DNA of 64,000 nucleotides from Microplitis mediator. Taxonomy: Eukaryota; Arthropoda; Insecta; Hymenoptera; Braconidae. The notes below the pieces were generated by a model. The model was given only the letters and a program-made list of their open reading frames with translations, was not told the DNA's origin and did no database searches. The stretch lies in the NCBI RefSeq assembly GCF_029852145.1, contig NC_079978.1, forward strand, positions 11,503,801 to 11,567,800, in the 5' to 3' direction. Each line of letters starts with the position of its first letter. Position 1 is the first letter of the stretch. Positions 30,591 to 42,732 of this stretch are shown piece after piece. The position numbers were made by a program, and so were the translations under genes.

Positions 30591-31386
30591 TGTTTCTTTT
30601 ATTTTTAAGCATGTGTTCACTTTTAGTTACAATATTTGTTTTCAATTCTTAATGCACTGAACAGTGCTATTAACACTTAACTACTGACTCACAACCAATA
30701 ACACTTTTTCTTTATTAAACTTTTCTTTTCTTTATAAAATTTTCTTCGCGATGCGATTTTATTTTGCTCTCTTTGAGCAGTATATGTTATATAGATATAT
30801 ATTTCTTTATTTCACTGCTATAACTTTTCTTTACTTTGTTTTGTATTTTTATAAAAGCGACGTGGTCGGTTTTATTTTATTTGTATATTTGTTATAAATA
30901 TATAGTATATATATTTATTTTAATGGTTTGCGAATTTTATTTCCTGAATAAAATTTTCCGCGGTTTGTTTTTTTTTTCGAAAGATACTATGTACCAAATT
31001 GCGACTCTTTGTTGAAAACTTTGAATTCAACTAGTGACCGGAAAGCAAGCCTGTGCTCGGTAGAGTAATTGCTCTTGAAAAATTTTGTAGATGCAACCAT
31101 GGGGGTCCGAGTTTGGGAAGGAGGGGGTTTTCAACGTCTTACATAGTAAGAGATGTCTCGTTGACGGAACTTAATTTAGCTCAATGTTAATTGTGGGTGT
31201 TGCTACACATTAGAATGACTATAATTATTACTAAGTGGGGACTAAGAATAAGGGAATGGAAGACGGGAGAATAAATCTCTGCAATTGAACTACTCCAGGT
31301 TTCTTATGAGAAAATGGAATATTTATTCCTTTGGAGCGTTCAACATGAATTTAAAAAAAAAGTTGCGAAGTCGGACATAACAGATT

Positions 31387-32253
31387 TAAAAATGTTTTTT
31401 TTACCGATAATTTTCATTTTTTCGATCAAAAAGATCGATTATCGATAAAAATTGAAATAAAAAAAAAATTTGTAAAAAAATTTTTTTTTTTCAAATTTTT
31501 TTCTTTGTTGTATCTGCAATGATTTATCATTGTCAAAAAAAATTCCTAAAATTTTTTTTACCGCCGGCAATAGAGTTACCCAAAGTGTATGTTTGTTAAG
31601 TTGACATTTAAAGCAGATGCAGTTACAGCGGTAAAAAAAATTTTAGGAATTTTTTTTGACAGTAATAAATCATTGCAAATACAACAAAAAAACAAATTTT
31701 GAAAAAAAAAATTTTTGAAAAAAAAAATTTTGAAAACAAAAAAAATTTTTTTCAATTTTTTCTATCAAATGCCACTAATTTTGTCTTATAGAGAATGTTT
31801 TCCAGTTTTCAAAACCCTGCTTCCATTTTCTGTACAACTAATACATCCGAAGTTATTGATTATCAAAGCCAAAATGGACTTTTTTGCTTTGATAAATGAT
31901 AACTCGGCGCCTAATCATCGTAGAGACTTTTTCAGGCCACCAAATTAAAGGGCATAAAATTTCCTAGAAAAGTCAGACAGTCGGATTATTCAAAAAAATT
32001 TATTGTCGCCCATAGAGGTATTAAAAGACCAGCAAAAATTTTGAAAATTTTTTTTCGTTGGTTTTCTTATGATTACTCCGGAACCGTACATGATAAAAAA
32101 TTTTGAGGTCCAGATCTGAAAACTAGAAACTTGAGGCTACAATTTGCTTTTTTCATTTTTCTCATACGACTATTTTTCACCGAGTTACAGCATGTTGAAA
32201 ATCACCTAAAAATTTCGGATTGTTTTTCTATCCCTTAATTTCTGTGACCAGTG
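31387..32253 (+). repeat. Foldback element A, right part
   Basis: This is the continuation of element A after the LTR retrotransposon. The right arm 31757-32253 is the inverted copy of 8474-8970. A smaller palindrome, about 31500-31690, lies inside the central part: a segment with AATTCCTAAAATTTT is mirrored by AAAATTTTAGGAATT. The TA at 32254 completes the target duplication. Confidence 0.7.
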
Positions 32254-32345
32254 TATATTATATTAATGCTGATATTTATAAATTGTAGTTTTCTTAATTA
32301 TCTGTTATAGTTAAATTTGAGAACTTTATTGCAGATACAATTTAA

Positions 32346-34826
32346 CCCCTTACCGCATACCAAGCCATATATGGACGCAAAAGTTTAAACATTTTTTCTA
32401 GCCTAATAAAAAGTCCAACCTTTAAAAATTAACGTACACTAGAAAGAGCATTTCATCGTGAAACGGACCGTGGATAATTTGTCTATGGCAAATTTTATCT
32501 GTCAACAATATTTGAGGTTATAGGCAGTACGTACAACGGACCGATCTCAGAAAAAAGTGCTACTTTAGGGATTCGATATAAAATAATAAACGGTAAGTAA
32601 AAAGTAAATAAAAAATATAATTATATTATTTAAACCTTCTTAAATATAAAGTAGTGTATTTATTCTAATATCTAATCTTTTTCGCATTTTTATGCCATCT
32701 TTTGTTACTTGCCATACTTGGCTTCGTATGCACTATAGTCAAAATACTCTTATTATATGTGGCTTGGTATACCTACAGGATTTCATTTTTTTTATTTCAG
32801 AAATGGGTTTTTCGCGCTTCTATGGAACTTCCAAGCATGTTAATATTATTCCTGGTGATGGCAGCTTGAGTGATGATGATATTTCTTTTAATAGTGATGA
32901 TGATTTTGAACCTAATTCCATTCGTCAACCTCACAAAAGTCGTACTGTTATCTCTGAGTCGGAATCTGATTTCTCTGATGTTGAGAATGTGCCATTATTA
33001 AATTCACAAACTGCATCTACATCTAAAGCTAAGGGAAAAAGTGCTAAAAAAGACTGGTTTATTTGGAAAAAGGGGAAAATGCCAGCTTCTGACAGTGACA
33101 ACTTTAAATTCAAAGGTAACTCAGAATTACCGGAGGCAATAATGCAGTTAGACACATCAGCAGAGGTTTTTCAGTTCCTATTCACATCTGATATGATAGA
33201 TTTTATTGCTGAGCAATCTAACCTTAAATCTATTCAAGAGAATATAGACAAACCAGTAGGGATTAGGAAAGAAGAAATTGAACAATTTATTGGCATCGTG
33301 ATCTTCATGTCTTGTGTGAAATTACCAGCTGCAAGGATGTACTGGACGAAACATGTTGGACAACCGCAGGTTTACGATGTAATGACGTGCAACAGATTCG
33401 AAGCTATTAAAAGATTTTTACATTTTAATAACAACGAGAACTTTATACCTCGCGACAAAGATGGGCATGACAAATTATTTAAAATCCGGCGTATCTTGGA
33501 TATGATTCGTAAGCGTTTGATGTTAGTCCCTAAAGAAGAGTTTTTGTCCGTGGACGAACAAATAATTCCTACTAAATGTCGTCACGAATTGAAGCAGTAT
33601 AATCCTGCAAAACCGAATAAGTGGGGTTACAAAAATCATGTCCTAAGCGGGGTATCAGGTTTTAGCTATGATTTTGAAATCTTTGCTGGAAAGCAAAGCA
33701 ATTCTCATCCGTCAGATGCGCCTGATCTTGGTGTCAGTTCAAATGTCGTTACTAGATTGACCTCCACAGTTCCGCGACATCGAAACTTTAAGATTTGTTT
33801 CGATAACTGGTTCAATAGCCCGCGACTTCAAGTTTATTTATACAAAAATGGATTACTGCCTTTAGGAACTGTGAGACTCAACTGTGTGTTAAACTCAAAT
33901 ATGCCCACTGAAAAGGAGTTGAAAAAACGAGGACGAGGAAGCATGGAGGAGAAGATAGCAGTTATAGATAATGTGAAGCTAAGTTTAGTGTCCTGGTTTG
34001 ATAACAAGAATGTGAGTTTACTTTCAGCATATGTGGGAAGCGAGCCGACAACAACAAAACGTCGTTATGTTCGACATGAAAAAAAATACAAAGACATATC
34101 TTGTCCCCAAGCCGTCGATGTTTATAACCAGCACATGGGTGGAGTCGACTTGCTTGTTTCGGTTTGCTCGGTGACTACAGAATTCATTTACGATCTCGTC
34201 AGTGGTACAAGAGAATTTTTTTCCACATGGTAGATATGTGCCTTGTTAATGCTTAGTTGCTTTGGTGCCGAATCAATTCAAGCCAATACATGACTTTGTT
34301 TGATTTCAAATTAACAGTTTCTGAACACTTGCGTAAGGTAGGTAGAGCTCACATACCAAATAAACGTGGACGTCGACCAAGTATTCTTGGAGCACCAACA
34401 TCGAGCCGAGGTGATACTCCTATGAGCTTGCCTAATTCTCCAATACCTACAAAAAAGCCTCGAAAGACTCCAGTCAGGCATCAAGATATACCGTTGGATT
34501 CGGTACGTTCTGATCGGATCAACCATTTTCCCATTTGGAAAAAAAACCGACAGCTATGCCAGTATTGCTCGAAATATCGTTCTTTTACTCAATGTTAAAA
34601 ATGTAAGACTTATTTATGTTATAATGACAAACGTAATTGCTATAAACAATTCCACGAATTTTAACTAAACACATACGAAGCTATATATGGTGTCGTATCA
34701 TAACTTCTAATATATAAGTTATATTTCTTAAAATTATTTTTAATCTCATTATGTAAGCCTAATTAAACAATACTATGCAAAAAAAAACTTGTATTCCATC
34801 TATTTAATAATGCATGTGGTAAGGGG
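32346..34826 (+). mobile_element. piggyBac element
   Basis: The ends CCCCTTACCGCAT and (inverted) CCCCTTACCACAT are each flanked by TTAA (32342-32345, 34827-34830). It encodes a broken piggyBac transposase on the plus strand. It inserted within the C-terminal codons of PLE copy 2: across the empty TTAA site the PLE frame stays open to a stop about 14 codons on. Confidence 0.9.
32803..34664 (+). pseudogene. piggyBac transposase, frameshift and stops
   Basis: The likely start is ATG at 32803 (MGFSRFYGTSKHV), directly after a TTTATTTCAG acceptor; the frame's earlier ATG at 32692 is probably intronic. An acidic N-terminus leads into the DDE_Tnp_1_7 core: FLSVDEQIIPTK (first Asp), FKICFDNWFNS (second Asp) and NQHMGGVDLL (third Asp) are all present. 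About 34165 the frame shifts by one base. The continuation in another frame (RIHLRSRQWYKRIFF, then 34257-34598) has a TAG where Trp is expected and a further TAA inside the C-terminal Cys-rich finger (LCQYC ... KCKTYLC). Inactive as read. Confidence 0.85.
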
Positions 34827-34830
34827 TTAA

Positions 34831-35047
34831 ATTTTGTGTATCAGATCTCAAATTGATTGTGTTGTTATTTTTAATATGAAGCATTTTGCTAATATTTCTT
34901 TTGTACCAGTTTTCTTCAAAATCTAAAATAGTTGCATCATCAAATTTAAAATTATGGCCTGTCTCGAAATGGTGTTCTGCCAAAGCTGTTTTATTCTCTT
35001 TCAATATACTAGTTGGTTTACAATCGTTTATATGCTGGTTTATTCGT
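34831..35047 (-). pseudogene. PLE copy 2, GIY-YIG C-terminal part
   Basis: The minus frame reads RINQHINDCK ... ENKTALAEHHFETGHNFKF ... NWYKRNISKMLHI, the second half of a PLE GIY-YIG endonuclease. It is cut at its 3' end by piggyBac and at its 5' side by the 1.5-kb insert at 35048-36603, across which the first half of the domain continues. Confidence 0.65.
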
Positions 35048-35180
35048 TTTTAGTAGATTTCATCAAAATCTAACTATTGAATTTGTCCTCATGATGGAAT
35101 TTTCGAAAAATTTTGCTACCTCTGAACTCAGCTCGATGAGCTGAGTCAGGAAATACATTCAGTTCAAAAGTTTATATATG

Positions 35181-35239
<59 letters not shown>

Positions 35240-36603
35240 ACGCGCCGTTCTCCAACGATAGCGTCCGCAATTCTACACCGATCTTAATGAAACTTAGTAT
35301 ACTTATTCTATGGACGATTACCTTGGATAAGTTCGAAGATGAGCCAATTCGGCCAATAAGTTTAGAAGTTATGGTTAATTGAAATTTTGTAAAATTTTCA
35401 AAAAAAAATTTGTTTGCCGCTTTAACTGGATGTAACTTCTAAACGGAAAGAGATAGCTTATTTTCGTTTGTTCTATGTGAAAGCTCGTCCGATTGCCTAC
35501 AATTTTGACTATACAGCTCATTGATTGGACCATTTTTTCTAGTAGATAAATGGTTTTGAACATTTACAAAATATTATAAAAACTAATTTTATGCAGGTTT
35601 TCACTTTGATTATAGTCACAATTTCAAACCGATCACCTTAAAACTTAGTATACGTATTTTGTGGGTGACTACCTTGTTCGAGTTTGAAAATGAGCTCAAT
35701 CGGTCGATTAGTTTAGAAGTTATAGCATTTCAAAATTTTCAAAATGTCCAAAATTCATATTTTTACTTATTCTTCCTTCAATATCTTTTGAATGTGATAA
35801 CTTATCGACTTTATATAAAATTCATCTGAAAGCTCTTCGAATAAGCTTTAATTTTCATGCCTATATATATGCCTAGACCACTGAAATTACTTATTTTACC
35901 ATTCATTTAATGAAATTTTGCTATTGCATTAGTTCTGCTACTTCTTAGTACATTCATGGAGCTACTTAAATTCATATTATCGCAGTGTGACAATTATAAA
36001 ATCCAAACATCTCAATTCAGTGGGTATATACAATTTCGTTTAATTGACAGTGTATAAATGATATGATATATCAATAACAAGATTAACATTAGTTATGATG
36101 ATACTATTTTCTGTATCGACTCGTCGTTTGATATTCTAATAGGCTTTTTATTTCAAATATCAGTACTAATTTTAAGTATGACACTTTGATGTATCACAAT
36201 CAATTTTTAATCTTAGAATATTTTATTAGTAGATTTTATTGAAAGCAAATTATCGCCTTTGTCTTTATGGTAGAATTCTCGAGCATTAAAACCATAATCT
36301 ATCATAATTTTTCGAATAGGGTCCGGAATACCATTGGTCCGATAGTTTGAATATATGCATACGTATCTTTAAATAACGTCAAATCAAAACATATAGTGCA
36401 TTATCATCAAAAATTCTTCTGAAGTTCATTTAGTTAGCATCAATTTTGACATTATACTTAGAATTATTTTATTTTCTTTGTTTTATCATCTCGAGAATTT
36501 TTACGAAAATGTAAAAAAAAATTTCATTTTATTATTAACTTTTATGTGAACAGTGAAAAAAATTCAACAACGAGAAATCTACTTCCATTTCGGCTGCCGA
36601 ATG
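35048..36603. other. Insert of unknown type inside PLE copy 2
   Basis: No gene. It holds (TA)n at about 35175-35235 and AT-rich text. The phrase around TTTGTCCTCATGATGGAATTTTC near 35085 has a relative near 55240, so it belongs to a repeat family. TAGTAGATTT occurs near both 35052 and 36228 and may mark insertion edges. Confidence 0.35.
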
Positions 36604-36849
36604 GCCTTTTTTAAATTTTTGCTTTGTTTGTCCTACGTCGTTTTTTCCACATTCACACTGTATTTTATACACTAAATTGGACTGATCAGATTTATCAACT
36701 TTATCTTTTAATTTTGTATAAATAGAATTAATTTTTAATATATTATAAAACACCAATTTGATATTTGTTTTTTTAAAACATTTGTCTATTTTAGACGATA
36801 ATGGAGTAATAAACGGCACCACTAACAACAAACAAATTAAAAAATTCAT
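36604..36849 (-). pseudogene. PLE copy 2, end of RT and start of GIY-YIG
   Basis: The minus frame reads VPFITPLSSKIDKCFKKTNI and then YKIQCECGKNDVGQTKQKFKK, the conserved C-x-C-G and GQT pattern of the PLE endonuclease (Asp replaces the usual Tyr-Ile before GQT). It is truncated upstream at about 36850, where a LINE begins. Confidence 0.6.
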
Positions 36850-36859
36850 ACGTTTCCCG

Positions 36860-38184
36860 TTTATTAATTCCCAAATTGGGACCTCGTAAGCCTCGTCGTC
36901 AAGACCACGGAAGTTGAGGGGTACCCGGTTATAAAAGGCAGGAATATTGATGGTCCGCTGGACATTCTTCTGCTGCTGTATGCGGACGATCTTGTAATTT
37001 TGGCCTCTTCACCTATTGACCTCCAAAAGAAAATTGATCTACTCAAGTTGTACTGCGACAAGAATCTGCTGAACATGAATATAGACAAAACCAAGGTCTT
37101 AATGTGTAGGAGGGGAGGTAAACACTCTGTCAATAGGCAGTTCTTATTTGTGGAGAAGAAAATCAAAGTCACAAGCTCATATGAATACCTAGGCTTAAAA
37201 ATCTCCTCATCAGGGTTCAGCAGACCAACTGCCTTAGCAGCGATCAACAAAGCCAAAATGGCTTTCACTTCAGTCCACCCTATTCTTATGAAAGCCAAGA
37301 CGGACTCCTTCAATTGCATAAATAAACTATTTGACAGCATAATTGTATCCACACTTCTATATCCCGCTCCAATCTGGGCTGTCAAGTACCTAGAATTAAT
37401 TAAGCAAGTACAAACAGAATTCTTTAAAAGAATTTTCTGTCTGCCAAGAAACACAGAAAAAGCCATGCTTAGAATCGAACTAGGCAGACTCTCACTTGCT
37501 TACCAGGTCGTCGCTGCTACGTGGCAATGAATTATTAAAATCTTCGAAATGGACGATAATAGACTGCCAAAAAAATGTCTGCGCCGTTTACTAGTCCTTA
37601 AAAACTATAACAAAAACGATAAGCATAACTGGCTTGCCTATATTTTTAATTTGATCGAAAAGGTTACACCTGAGCTACTGTCCACGTTAGAAAAGCTTGA
37701 CCCTGATAGCTGGACAGCATTTAAACCTTAGTTCCTGGCAAAATATAAACTGCACCTACATCAAGAAGACCTGAGAAAAGCTAACAATGCTCACTACCTG
37801 CAAATGCCGTTTCCTAGACCTATGGATGGCAACAGATCTGTGTTCTTGAATAGAAGAGTCGGTTTTCAAGCTCTATAAGTATTCTTACAAGTAAGTCTTG
37901 CCAGCAAATATTACGCTCACCTTTCATTCAACCAAACACTCTACAAATTCAACCCTGCTCTACCATGCCCTATCTGCAACTCAGATCAACTGGATACATT
38001 TGACCATCTAATTAACAACTGCCCGATCTACAAACCCTACCGTGACTTCTATTTAAAATCCATGGATGCCCATAATCAACTCCAATGAGAAATCCTGAAT
38101 AGCAACGACGTATTCTCAATTAAAGCAGTATACCACTTCTTACAACAGTGCTGCCGCTTGAAAGCCTTCTGCTTAACTGAATAA
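36860..38184 (+). pseudogene. 5'-truncated LINE (RT C-terminal part)
   Basis: The frame contains LLLLYADDLVILASSPIDL (catalytic YADD near 36985), then thumb-like sequence (YCDKNLLNMNIDKTKVLM, YEYLGLKISSSG). After several in-frame stops (about 37528, 37729, 37876, 38086) comes a Cys/His motif (CPICNSDQLDTFDHLINNC) near 37970-38025, as at the C-terminus of Jockey/R1-like LINEs. The 5' end is missing, as is normal for LINE insertions. Confidence 0.7.
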
Positions 38185-38250
38185 TAAATACTGATTATAA
38201 TTATGTCATGCTCGGTTTTTCTTTTCTTTTTTTTACCCTAAATCCTATTG

Positions 38251-38495
38251 CAGGAATCCGCTTCAGCGTTGAAAAGTCAATAGGGCACTTCTTAATTTAT
38301 CTAGACTAATTCTCATTGCAGGAATCCGCTACAGCGTCGAATAATTAATAAGAAATAGTCAAAGATCGTGAATTTCACTAACCTTACAGCAGGAATCCGC
38401 CCTAGGCGTAGAATAATAAATAAGGCATTTAAATTAAAATTTTTTTGTATCCAAATATTGCAGGAATCCGCTTCGGCGTTGAATAATCAGTAATT
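38251..38495 (+). repeat. Tandem ~70-bp hairpin repeat in the LINE 3' tail
   Basis: CAGGAATCCGC recurs at 38251, 38319, 38390 and 38461. Each unit has a small hairpin of CGC and GCG arms around TTCA, TACA or TTCG loops (the third is CGCC-CTA-GGCG), followed by GAATAAT-type AT text. Confidence 0.7.
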
Positions 38496-38559
38496 GAATT
38501 TAAATTATTATTAAAAATCCTCAAATATTGATCTAAAATTCGATCTGACGCAACTGTAG

Positions 38560-39270
38560 TAATTGTTCGTCTAGTACAATATTTGTCGGATTTTAAAATC
38601 CATCCGGTTCAATCGAATCAGTGACACAAATTCACGTGAATTTGTGAGTCCATCTCGAGCCGAGTTTTTCGCATAAAACCGCTTTTCGGGTGTGTAAAAA
38701 GGACGCATTAAATATAAATTAAAATCTTATAAAAATATCTGTCAAGGATTAATAATCCTATAATATTAATTAAATATAAAATTGTGTAAACTAGAGTGAG
38801 TAAGTGACATCTAGTTGAAACGTTGTAATTTGAAGCACCTAAATAAAGACACAGTTCATCACTCAAAGCTTGCGGTTTCCATTCGAGAGTAGTACATAAG
38901 GTCTTATCCTATAACCCAGCCGCACCCTCAACCCAAATCCCAGGAGGAAGGTCAAGCGAGCTGCAACGATCTGGAGGGGTAAAACGTGCCGTACTAAAAG
39001 AAGTTACATTGAAAGATAGGTGAGAAACCAATTTTTCTATCCATTATAAAATACTTTTGGCTTAAACAGGAGCACCAGTCTCTTCGGAGACGTTTGGGTT
39101 CTTAGTATTCGAAAAGATCCACTATAAATAATAAATTATAGGAAGATAATTTCTTCCTCGTATTCTTTATTGTTGTCCGCACCCTCCAACCCGCTTGTCA
39201 AAAAATTACTATCGCTACCAACGGGAGAAATCCCGGATAAATAATTAAAAATTAAGCGGCGGACATAACA
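38560..39270 (+). repeat. Possible solo LTR or LTR fragment
   Basis: The right end reads GCGGCGGACATAACA, similar to the GGACATAACA end of the large retrotransposon. There is an AATAAA near 38843 followed by U5-like sequence. I could not find a matching left end or target duplication. There is no coding. Confidence 0.3.
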
Positions 39271-39937
39271 TCTTTTTAATTTTGTTTTTGTCTTTCTATA
39301 TTTCTTTTTAACTACCAGATTTATTTTTTAGAAATAATTTAATTCTATATCTTCATAAATATTTGTCATTTTGATTGTATTTATAATGAACACCGTCATA
39401 ATATATGTCAAAATTAATGGTAGTGTTGGATAAAATGTTTACTCCTTTTTGAAAATAGCAACATATTTATTAAGAAATAATTATGTACATTGTTTTTTTT
39501 TAGTTGGATTTGTACTATACTATTTATAAAATAAATATTAAAATAGTGAAATGTTTGTATTGTAATTTCATTAGAATTAGTATAAGATTAGTTGAATATA
39601 TTATTAATTAAATAGAACACATTTTTCTTTAATTGTGAAAGCAGTTATATGATTTAAATGCCATAAGATTTTGGATATCTCATATAAAAATTGACTTCAA
39701 ATGTAGTATTTTTCCGATCTTGTTGTCGTTATATTATTTTCGGATCAATTGAAGGAGACTTCACGGTTACCTTGGCATGAAAACGATAAAAAAGTTTTGT
39801 CTCGTCTTTGGACTTTCGTTCGGCGGTAGACCACAGGATGCTGCTTAGAGATATCATACTGAAAAATATAACTCATTAGGTTATGCAACGTACTAATATT
39901 AGCTTTCGCTGATTACACTTTACAATAATTAACCATT
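39271..39937. other. AT-rich spacer
   Basis: I see no gene or clear repeat. It adjoins the 3' end of the second gypsy element and may contain its lost 3' LTR. Confidence 0.3.
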
Positions 39938-40968
39938 TTATTTAACCGACTCATTGTTCGACCCGGTTTTATGTCGATTTGACCTACGTGGTATCTTAAG
40001 ATCATTAATGCTATATGTACCTATTAATACATTATTATTATCACAAATATTAACTAAACTATTAGAGCAAAAACTGTATACAAAATACGGACCTTTCCGT
40101 GGAGGCGCAAGCTTATCTGCGAATCCATCAACCTTTTTACTTAACTGTTTGTTTCTGATAAAGACCTCAGCCCCAATGACTATATCAATATTTGGGTCTG
40201 GTGCCTGCTCGTCTTGTCGATTCTGAACTTTTATCATGAACGACTCGATGTAATGTCGTAATTGATCTATTAGTGATAATACGGTACTCCAGTTGTCCCG
40301 ATTGTTCAATTCTGTGAGAACTTTTCCTCCCCGATGGAGATCTAAATATCTTGGGTCTCAACCAAAATTTAAATATGCTGGGCTGACAGTCAGCGAGCTG
40401 TGAACAGATGTATTATAAGCATATACAAGTTCAGGTAGATTTTGGTCCCATTAGGAATGTTTATCTGAAAGAAAAGTTCTTATTAATGATTTTAAGTTTC
40501 GGTTTATTCTTTCCACAGGGTTAGCCTATGGGTGGTACGTCGGTGTTAGTTCATGGATAATCCGGTGTGTCTGCAAGTATTCGGCAACAGTTTCGTTTAC
40601 AAATTTTGTACCGTTATCGGTAACAACGACTCTGGAATAACCCCATCGATTAAATACAGTTCGTAAAAAGAACACAATCTTGTTACCTGTAGGGTCTGAC
40701 ATTGGCTGAACCTCCAAATACCGTGAGTACATGTCACACAGGACAATTAAGTGTGTCTTCTGGTGTTGAGATTTTGGCAGTGGTCCCACTGTATCTACTG
40801 ACACACTTTCCCATAACTCAGTGATCGGTCGGTGTCCTGGTATCACTTGTGGTGGATTGGTATCTGGTTTTTGTAATTTGCAGACTTCTCAATTGTTCAC
40901 ATAATTGGCTACGTCGTGGTACATATTCGGCCAGTAATAATGACTTGAAACGTGGTGATACGTTTTGG
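39938..40968 (-). pseudogene. Integrase of the decayed gypsy element
   Basis: The remains comprise a damaged HHCC finger (HYYWPNM near 40930), then ESVSVDTVGPLP (first Asp) and VVVTDNGTKF (second Asp) in 40846-40526. After a stop comes NPVERINRKLK (Glu). The frame at 40309-39938 has the C-terminal GPY-like motif (LAPPRKGPYFVY). At least three stop codons interrupt it. Confidence 0.7.
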
Positions 40969-42609
40969 TTATGCCACCATGTCATGCGCTTTACATATGA
41001 TTGACATGCGCATTTCTGGTTTCGCGACGAGTTTCCAGTGTTCTGGCGCATCTTCGAATAACTGTGTCGGGAGCCGCGGTCGATAATAATATCGGTCGTC
41101 GTCGATGTATTTCCATTGAGGAAATCGAGCTGGTGTAGCCTTGACCTCGTCGACTTTTCTGGTGTACCACTGATGTTGAACGTCTGTGACTCGACTGAGC
41201 TTCTCTGTATCGGGTTCAACACCCTCGTCTGCTCGTGAGAGAGCGTCAGCCGCCTCGTTGTTTATACCTGGTCGATGAACTATGCTTATAGTCCATAGTG
41301 AGTACTCTGCTACCCATCTGGCTAGTCGTCCTCGTGGATTTTTGACATTTTGCAGCCGCTTTAAACTCGCATGATCGGTGACAACTGTTACTGGATATTC
41401 TTCATAATAGCCCCTCAATATCTGATACGACCAAATAACTGCCAGACATTCGTTCTCCGTTGTCGTGTAGTTGCGTTCATGTTCATTTAATGATCTACTG
41501 ATAGCAGTAATGTGGTACCCTCGGTCTTGGTCCTTTTGTGTTAAAACGGCACCAATCCCGGTATCACAGGCATCTGTGTATAGTATGAATGGTAAATTGT
41601 AATCTGGTACTGTTAGAGCTGGTGCATTCAATAGCAATTCTTTCATCTGTTTGAATGCCTCTTGTTGTTCGGATTTCCAAATCCAATTGGATTTCTCACT
41701 GGTAATGGATGTGAGCGGGTTTTGAATTTTAGCGACCATCTTCATGTGTCTTCTGTACCAATTTACCATGCCCAAGAGCCTTCTGAGTTGTTTCTTGTTT
41801 GTTGGTTCCGGGTAATCTCGAATTGCGCTCAGCTTGTCTGGATCTGGATACAGTTCATTTTCTCGGACAATGAATCCCAAATATTTTATCTCCGCAACGC
41901 AACAGCAGCATTTTTCGCGCTTAATTAGTAGTCCAACCTCCCTGAAGACTTGAAATAATATCCCCAGAGTCTGTAGATGAATTTCGAATGTTGGCGTTGC
42001 GGTGAACCAGTCATCCACATATGGATGGATGTAGTTAATCCAATGTGCTGGTAAATTTAGCTGGCGTAAAACTTTCTTCATTGTCTGTATTATCAAATCC
42101 ATGTTTCTCTGGAACGTTCCCGGTGCAGTTGATAAACCAAACGGCATTCGTACGAACTCGAATGACCCCATTCCTTCAACGGCAAACGCAGTGTACTTGC
42201 GATGCTCTGGTTTAATCTGAATTTGATAATAGGCATTAGTACAATCGATGACACTTCGATACGCACCTTCTCGAATGACTTTCAATGAAATGTCAATCCT
42301 TCTCATTGGGTTGTTGACCATTTTCATGATTTTATTTAAAGGTCTATAGTCGATGCACATCCTCCATGTCTTAATGTCATCCGCGTCTTTCCCTGGTAGT
42401 AATTTCTTCTTGACCATTACTGGTTGAAAACTCCATTCACTGGTGCTGGGTTGGATGATCTTCTGGTCCAACAACTGTTCAATAATTATATGAAGTGCCT
42501 CAGTGACCTTGGGCGATCTTCTGTAAGGTTTAACGCGAATTGGTAAGTAATAATTTGATTCAATCTCGTATTCGACTCCTTTTAATGTCCCCAGATCCGC
42601 TTGGTCCAT
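40969..42609 (-). pseudogene. pol: RT and RNase H of the decayed gypsy element
   Basis: A 546-residue open frame. RT motifs are WRMCIDYRPLN, FVRMPFGLSTAPGTFQ and the catalytic YVDDWFT. RNase H has FILYTDACDTGIGAVL, ENECLAVIW, VTVVTDHASL and EAADALS, so all four acidic residues are kept, unlike in the large element. The frame runs into the integrase zinc finger and then breaks. Confidence 0.8.
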
Positions 42610-42732
42610 TAATATAAACTCAGCGTCTAAAAATCTGGTTAGTTGTTCTGACTCGTCGGGTTTTAAATAAATAGCGCATATGTGGTTACCTGGTGTAATT
42701 ACGTGGCAAACCTTCTGCTGGTTGTCATGCTT

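Larger units (their letters stand above)
9239..31382 (-). mobile_element. Large errantivirus-like LTR retrotransposon with extra genes
   Basis: Two 1534-base direct repeats with TGTTATGTCCGACT / AGTCGGACATAACA ends flank the element, and GATT is duplicated at 9235-9238 and 31383-31386. The coding order on the minus strand is gag, protease-protease-RT, RNaseH-insert-integrase, env, F-box/LRR gene, RNase H1. A hAT element interrupts it, so the element proper is about 18 kb, very long for Ty3/gypsy. The LTRs differ at about three positions by eye, so insertion was recent. Yet pol, the F-box gene and RNase H1 each have at least one frame break, so this copy is not autonomous as read unless some breaks are sequence errors. 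A tRNA-Leu-like primer site and a G-rich polypurine tract are present at the expected ends. Confidence 0.9.
29849..31382 (-). repeat. 5' LTR (sense) of the large retrotransposon
   Basis: Partner of 9239-10772 at a constant offset of 20610 bases. The right end AGTCGGACATAACA inversely repeats the left end. Sense transcription would start in this copy and run towards lower coordinates. Confidence 0.92.

Noticed and set aside
36864..37466. 200-codon minus-strand ORF
   Set aside because: It is the antisense shadow of the LINE RT, whose YADD motif fixes the plus strand.
38221..38500. CRISPR-like array
   Set aside because: There are four imperfect units without distinct spacers, in a eukaryotic LINE tail.
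40818..41222. 134-codon minus frame as a separate protein
   Set aside because: It overlaps the RT/RNase H frame out of phase and has no family signature.
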